DNA from: Oscillospiraceae bacterium
GTDB taxonomy: Bacteria; Bacillota; Clostridia; Oscillospirales; Oscillospiraceae
Reading direction: 5' to 3'
Assembly: GCA_028708585.1 (NCBI GenBank)
Contig: JAQVYO010000098.1
Coordinates: 1-5,562, forward strand
DNA length: 5,562 nucleotides
The position numbers and the translations under genes were made by a program. Of this stretch, positions 3,986 through 5,562 are shown one piece after another. A model generated the notes under the pieces. It was not told where the DNA came from. It ran no database searches and saw nothing but the letters and a program-made list of their open reading frames with translations. The first letter of the stretch is position 1. Each line of letters begins with the position of its first letter.

Positions 3986-5404
3986 CTATTTCCGCAGAGA
4001 CTTGAGCAGCAGGTCGGAAATCCGCCGGGGGTTTCCCTGGCCCCGGGTCTTTTTCATCATCTGGCCGATTAACGCCTGCAGCACTTTTTCCTTTCCGCTC
4101 CGGTACTGGTCCACCAGCTTGGGGTTTTCCTCCATCACCTGATCCACATACCGGGAGAGCAGGCTCTCGTCACTGATCTGCTGAAGGCCCTGTTCCCTTA
4201 CGATTTCTTCCGGGTCCCGGTCCTGCCGCCACAGTTCGTGCAGCACCTTTTTTCCGGTGCTGCCATTGATCTCCCCCGACGCCGTCAAAGCGCAAAGTTT
4301 GGACAAATGCTCGGGTGACACGGGAATCTTCGGATCCTCCGGAGGCAGCAAGCGAAACACCTCCGACAAAATCAGATTCGCGATCTGCTTTGGTTCCCCG
4401 CCAAAGGACACGGCCTTTTCAAAGTAGTCTGCAATTTCCTTTTCCGTCACCAGCTGCTCCGCATCATACGCGCCAAGGCCGTACCGCTCCATATAAATCC
4501 GCTTGCGTTCGTCCGGAAGCTGCGGGATTTCCCCTTGCAGCTCCCGCAGCAAGTCCTCCCGAATCACAATGGGCATCAGGTCGGGATCGGGGAAATAGCG
4601 GTAATCATGGGCGTCTTCCTTTTTGCGCATGGTATAGGTCTTGCCGCTGTCCGCATCAAACCTGCGGGTCTCCTGGTCGATGGTTCCGCCGGCGCTCAAG
4701 ACCTCCACCTGCCGTTTAAATTCATATTCAATGGCTTTTCGCACAGAAGAAAACGAATTTAAGTTTTTCATTTCCGTTCTGATCCCAAAGGGTTCTTCCG
4801 GCTTGTGCGCCGACAGGTTCACGTCACACCGGAGCGAGCCTTCGTTCATCTTGCAGTCGGACACGCCGATATAAAGCAAGATGGCCCTCAATTTTTGCAG
4901 AAAGGCAAGCGCCTGGGAGGCTGAGCGGATGTCCGGCTCAGACACGATCTCCACCAGCGGGACGCCGCAGCGGTTATAATCAATGCAGGTGCCGTTCTCC
5001 TGATGCACCAGCTTACCCGCATCCTCCTCAATGTGAATGCGGGTAATGCCGATACGCTGGGCGCCGTTTTCCCCTTCGATGTCCAGGTATCCCCCGGTGC
5101 ACAGGGGGAGGTCATACTGCGAAATCTGATAGGCTTTAGGAAGGTCGGGGTAAAAATAGTTCTTCCGATCCTGCTTTCCATAGCGGGTAATCCGGCAATT
5201 GGTGGCAAGGCCCGCTTTGACGGCATGGCGCACCACCTGCCGGTTCAGAACCGGAAGTGTCCCCGGCATTCCCATGCAGACCGGACAGCATTGGGTGTTT
5301 TGCTCCGCGCCGAAGGAGGTGGAACATCCGCAGAAAATTTTCGTTTTGGTTTTCAGCTCCACATGCACCTCAAGGCCAATCACCATTTCATAAATCTGAT
5401 CCAT
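3986..5404 (-). CDS. gatB: Asp-tRNA(Asn)/Glu-tRNA(Gln) amidotransferase subunit B
   Basis: GatB activates the misacylated Glu-tRNA(Gln) or Asp-tRNA(Asn) with ATP so that ammonia from GatA can form Gln-tRNA or Asn-tRNA. The 472-residue length is normal. The N-terminal catalytic cradle opens with MVIGLEVHVELKTKTKIFCG. E12 and H14 are at family active-site positions, and C25, C27, C39/C40 and C43 (CGC and CCPVC) form the structural zinc site. Further signatures are DRKNYFYPDLPKAYQISQYD (79-98), RIHIEEDAGKL (122-132) and YNRCGVPLVEIVSEPD (143-158). The C-terminal helical tail domain (from about 330) ends with the tRNA-binding part, GQMMKKTRGQGNP. The start is ATG at 5404, with GGGAGGG (5418-5412) upstream. 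It shares one base with the gatA stop (TAATG), indicating translational coupling. No frameshift or missing motif is seen. Confidence 0.98.
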   Translation of the reverse strand: MDQIYEMVIGLEVHVELKTKTKIFCGCSTSFGAEQNTQCCPVCMGMPGTLPVLNRQVVRHAVKAGLATNCRITRYGKQDRKNYFYPDLPKAYQISQYDLPLCTGGYLDIEGENGAQRIGITRIHIEEDAGKLVHQENGTCIDYNRCGVPLVEIVSEPDIRSASQALAFLQKLRAILLYIGVSDCKMNEGSLRCDVNLSAHKPEEPFGIRTEMKNLNSFSSVRKAIEYEFKRQVEVLSAGGTIDQETRRFDADSGKTYTMRKKEDAHDYRYFPDPDLMPIVIREDLLRELQGEIPQLPDERKRIYMERYGLGAYDAEQLVTEKEIADYFEKAVSFGGEPKQIANLILSEVFRLLPPEDPKIPVSPEHLSKLCALTASGEINGSTGKKVLHELWRQDRDPEEIVREQGLQQISDESLLSRYVDQVMEENPKLVDQYRSGKEKVLQALIGQMMKKTRGQGNPRRISDLLLKSLRK

Positions 5405-5562
5405 TACTTGGCCCTCCCTTCCGCCGCGTCCTCCTGCGGATCCGTTCCGCCGCCAGAGGCTTCAAAGGCATATGCCGCCCGCAAAATATCCGCTTCGCCA
5501 AAGGCCCGGCCAATGATCTGCATGCCAATGGGCAGCCCCTCCTTGTCCGTTCCGCAGGGCAT
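5404..5562 (-). CDS. gatA: Aspartyl/glutamyl-tRNA amidotransferase subunit A, C-terminal end (partial)
   Basis: The last 52 codons of gatA; the 5' part lies beyond the right edge, and the frame is open to the end of the window. The fragment contains the conserved amidase C-terminal sequence PCGTDKEGLPIGMQIIGRAF followed by GEADILRAAYAFE. It ends in a polar tail of about 18 residues rich in Gly, Asp and Glu that looks variable. The stop TAA (5406-5404) overlaps the gatB ATG by one base, and the gatB Shine-Dalgarno sequence lies inside the gatA coding end. GatA is the amidase subunit that releases ammonia from glutamine using a Ser-cisSer-Lys triad, which is outside this window. gatC is expected further upstream. 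Confidence 0.95.
   Translation of the reverse strand: MPCGTDKEGLPIGMQIIGRAFGEADILRAAYAFEASGGGTDPQEDAAEGRAK

Noticed and set aside
4315..4719. Plus-strand ORFs within gatB (4315-4719, 4535-4762, 4641-4874, 5199-5393)
   Set aside because: Shadows of gatB, which has full-length family signatures on the opposite strand.

Overview
The window looks like chromosomal DNA of a Clostridia-type Bacillota. Three things point there: the core operon rpsF-ssb-rpsR, a GatCAB amidotransferase operon, and a biosynthetic acetyl-CoA acetyltransferase of the clostridial butyrate type. Strong GGAGG ribosome binding sites, near-consensus sigma-A promoters and a YtrA-type GntR regulator fit the same group. Genus cannot be set from the sequence. 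No mobile element, CRISPR array, tRNA or rRNA was seen.

Layout, left to right. (1) 93-551, minus: a short GntR/YtrA-family repressor starting at TTG, with its own promoter (596-624) and a candidate operator (570-594). A Shine-Dalgarno-like sequence at 4-10 on the minus strand suggests that the gene it controls starts just off the left edge. (2) 552-978: divergent intergenic region with the gntR promoter, an inverted repeat, and the thiolase promoter (753-781) with a roughly 190-nt leader. (3) 979-2169, plus: acetyl-CoA acetyltransferase, apparently monocistronic, closed by a 14-bp terminator. (4) 2264-3497, plus: consensus promoter, structured leader, rpsF, ssb, rpsR and a strong terminator, one transcription unit. 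The leader is where S6:S18 autoregulation would act. (5) 3490-3985: an AT-richer gap with a near-consensus extended -10 promoter (3551-3579) and an 18-bp terminator stem (3828-3869), with no convincing plus-strand gene between. This is best read as an unidentified structured small RNA of about 290 nt. (6) 3986-5404, minus: gatB, preceded by the last 52 codons of gatA, which overlaps gatB by one base and runs off the right edge.

The genes are mostly housekeeping: ribosomal small-subunit assembly (S6, S18), ssDNA protection (SSB), tRNA-dependent Gln/Asn formation (GatA/GatB) and C4 carbon metabolism (thiolase). The least explained and most interesting part is the candidate RNA at 3586-3875. It has a foldable hairpin, a possible H-type pseudoknot, and a single-stranded pyrimidine tract complementary to Shine-Dalgarno sequences. 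A weak 37-codon ORF with a good ribosome binding site lies antisense to it.
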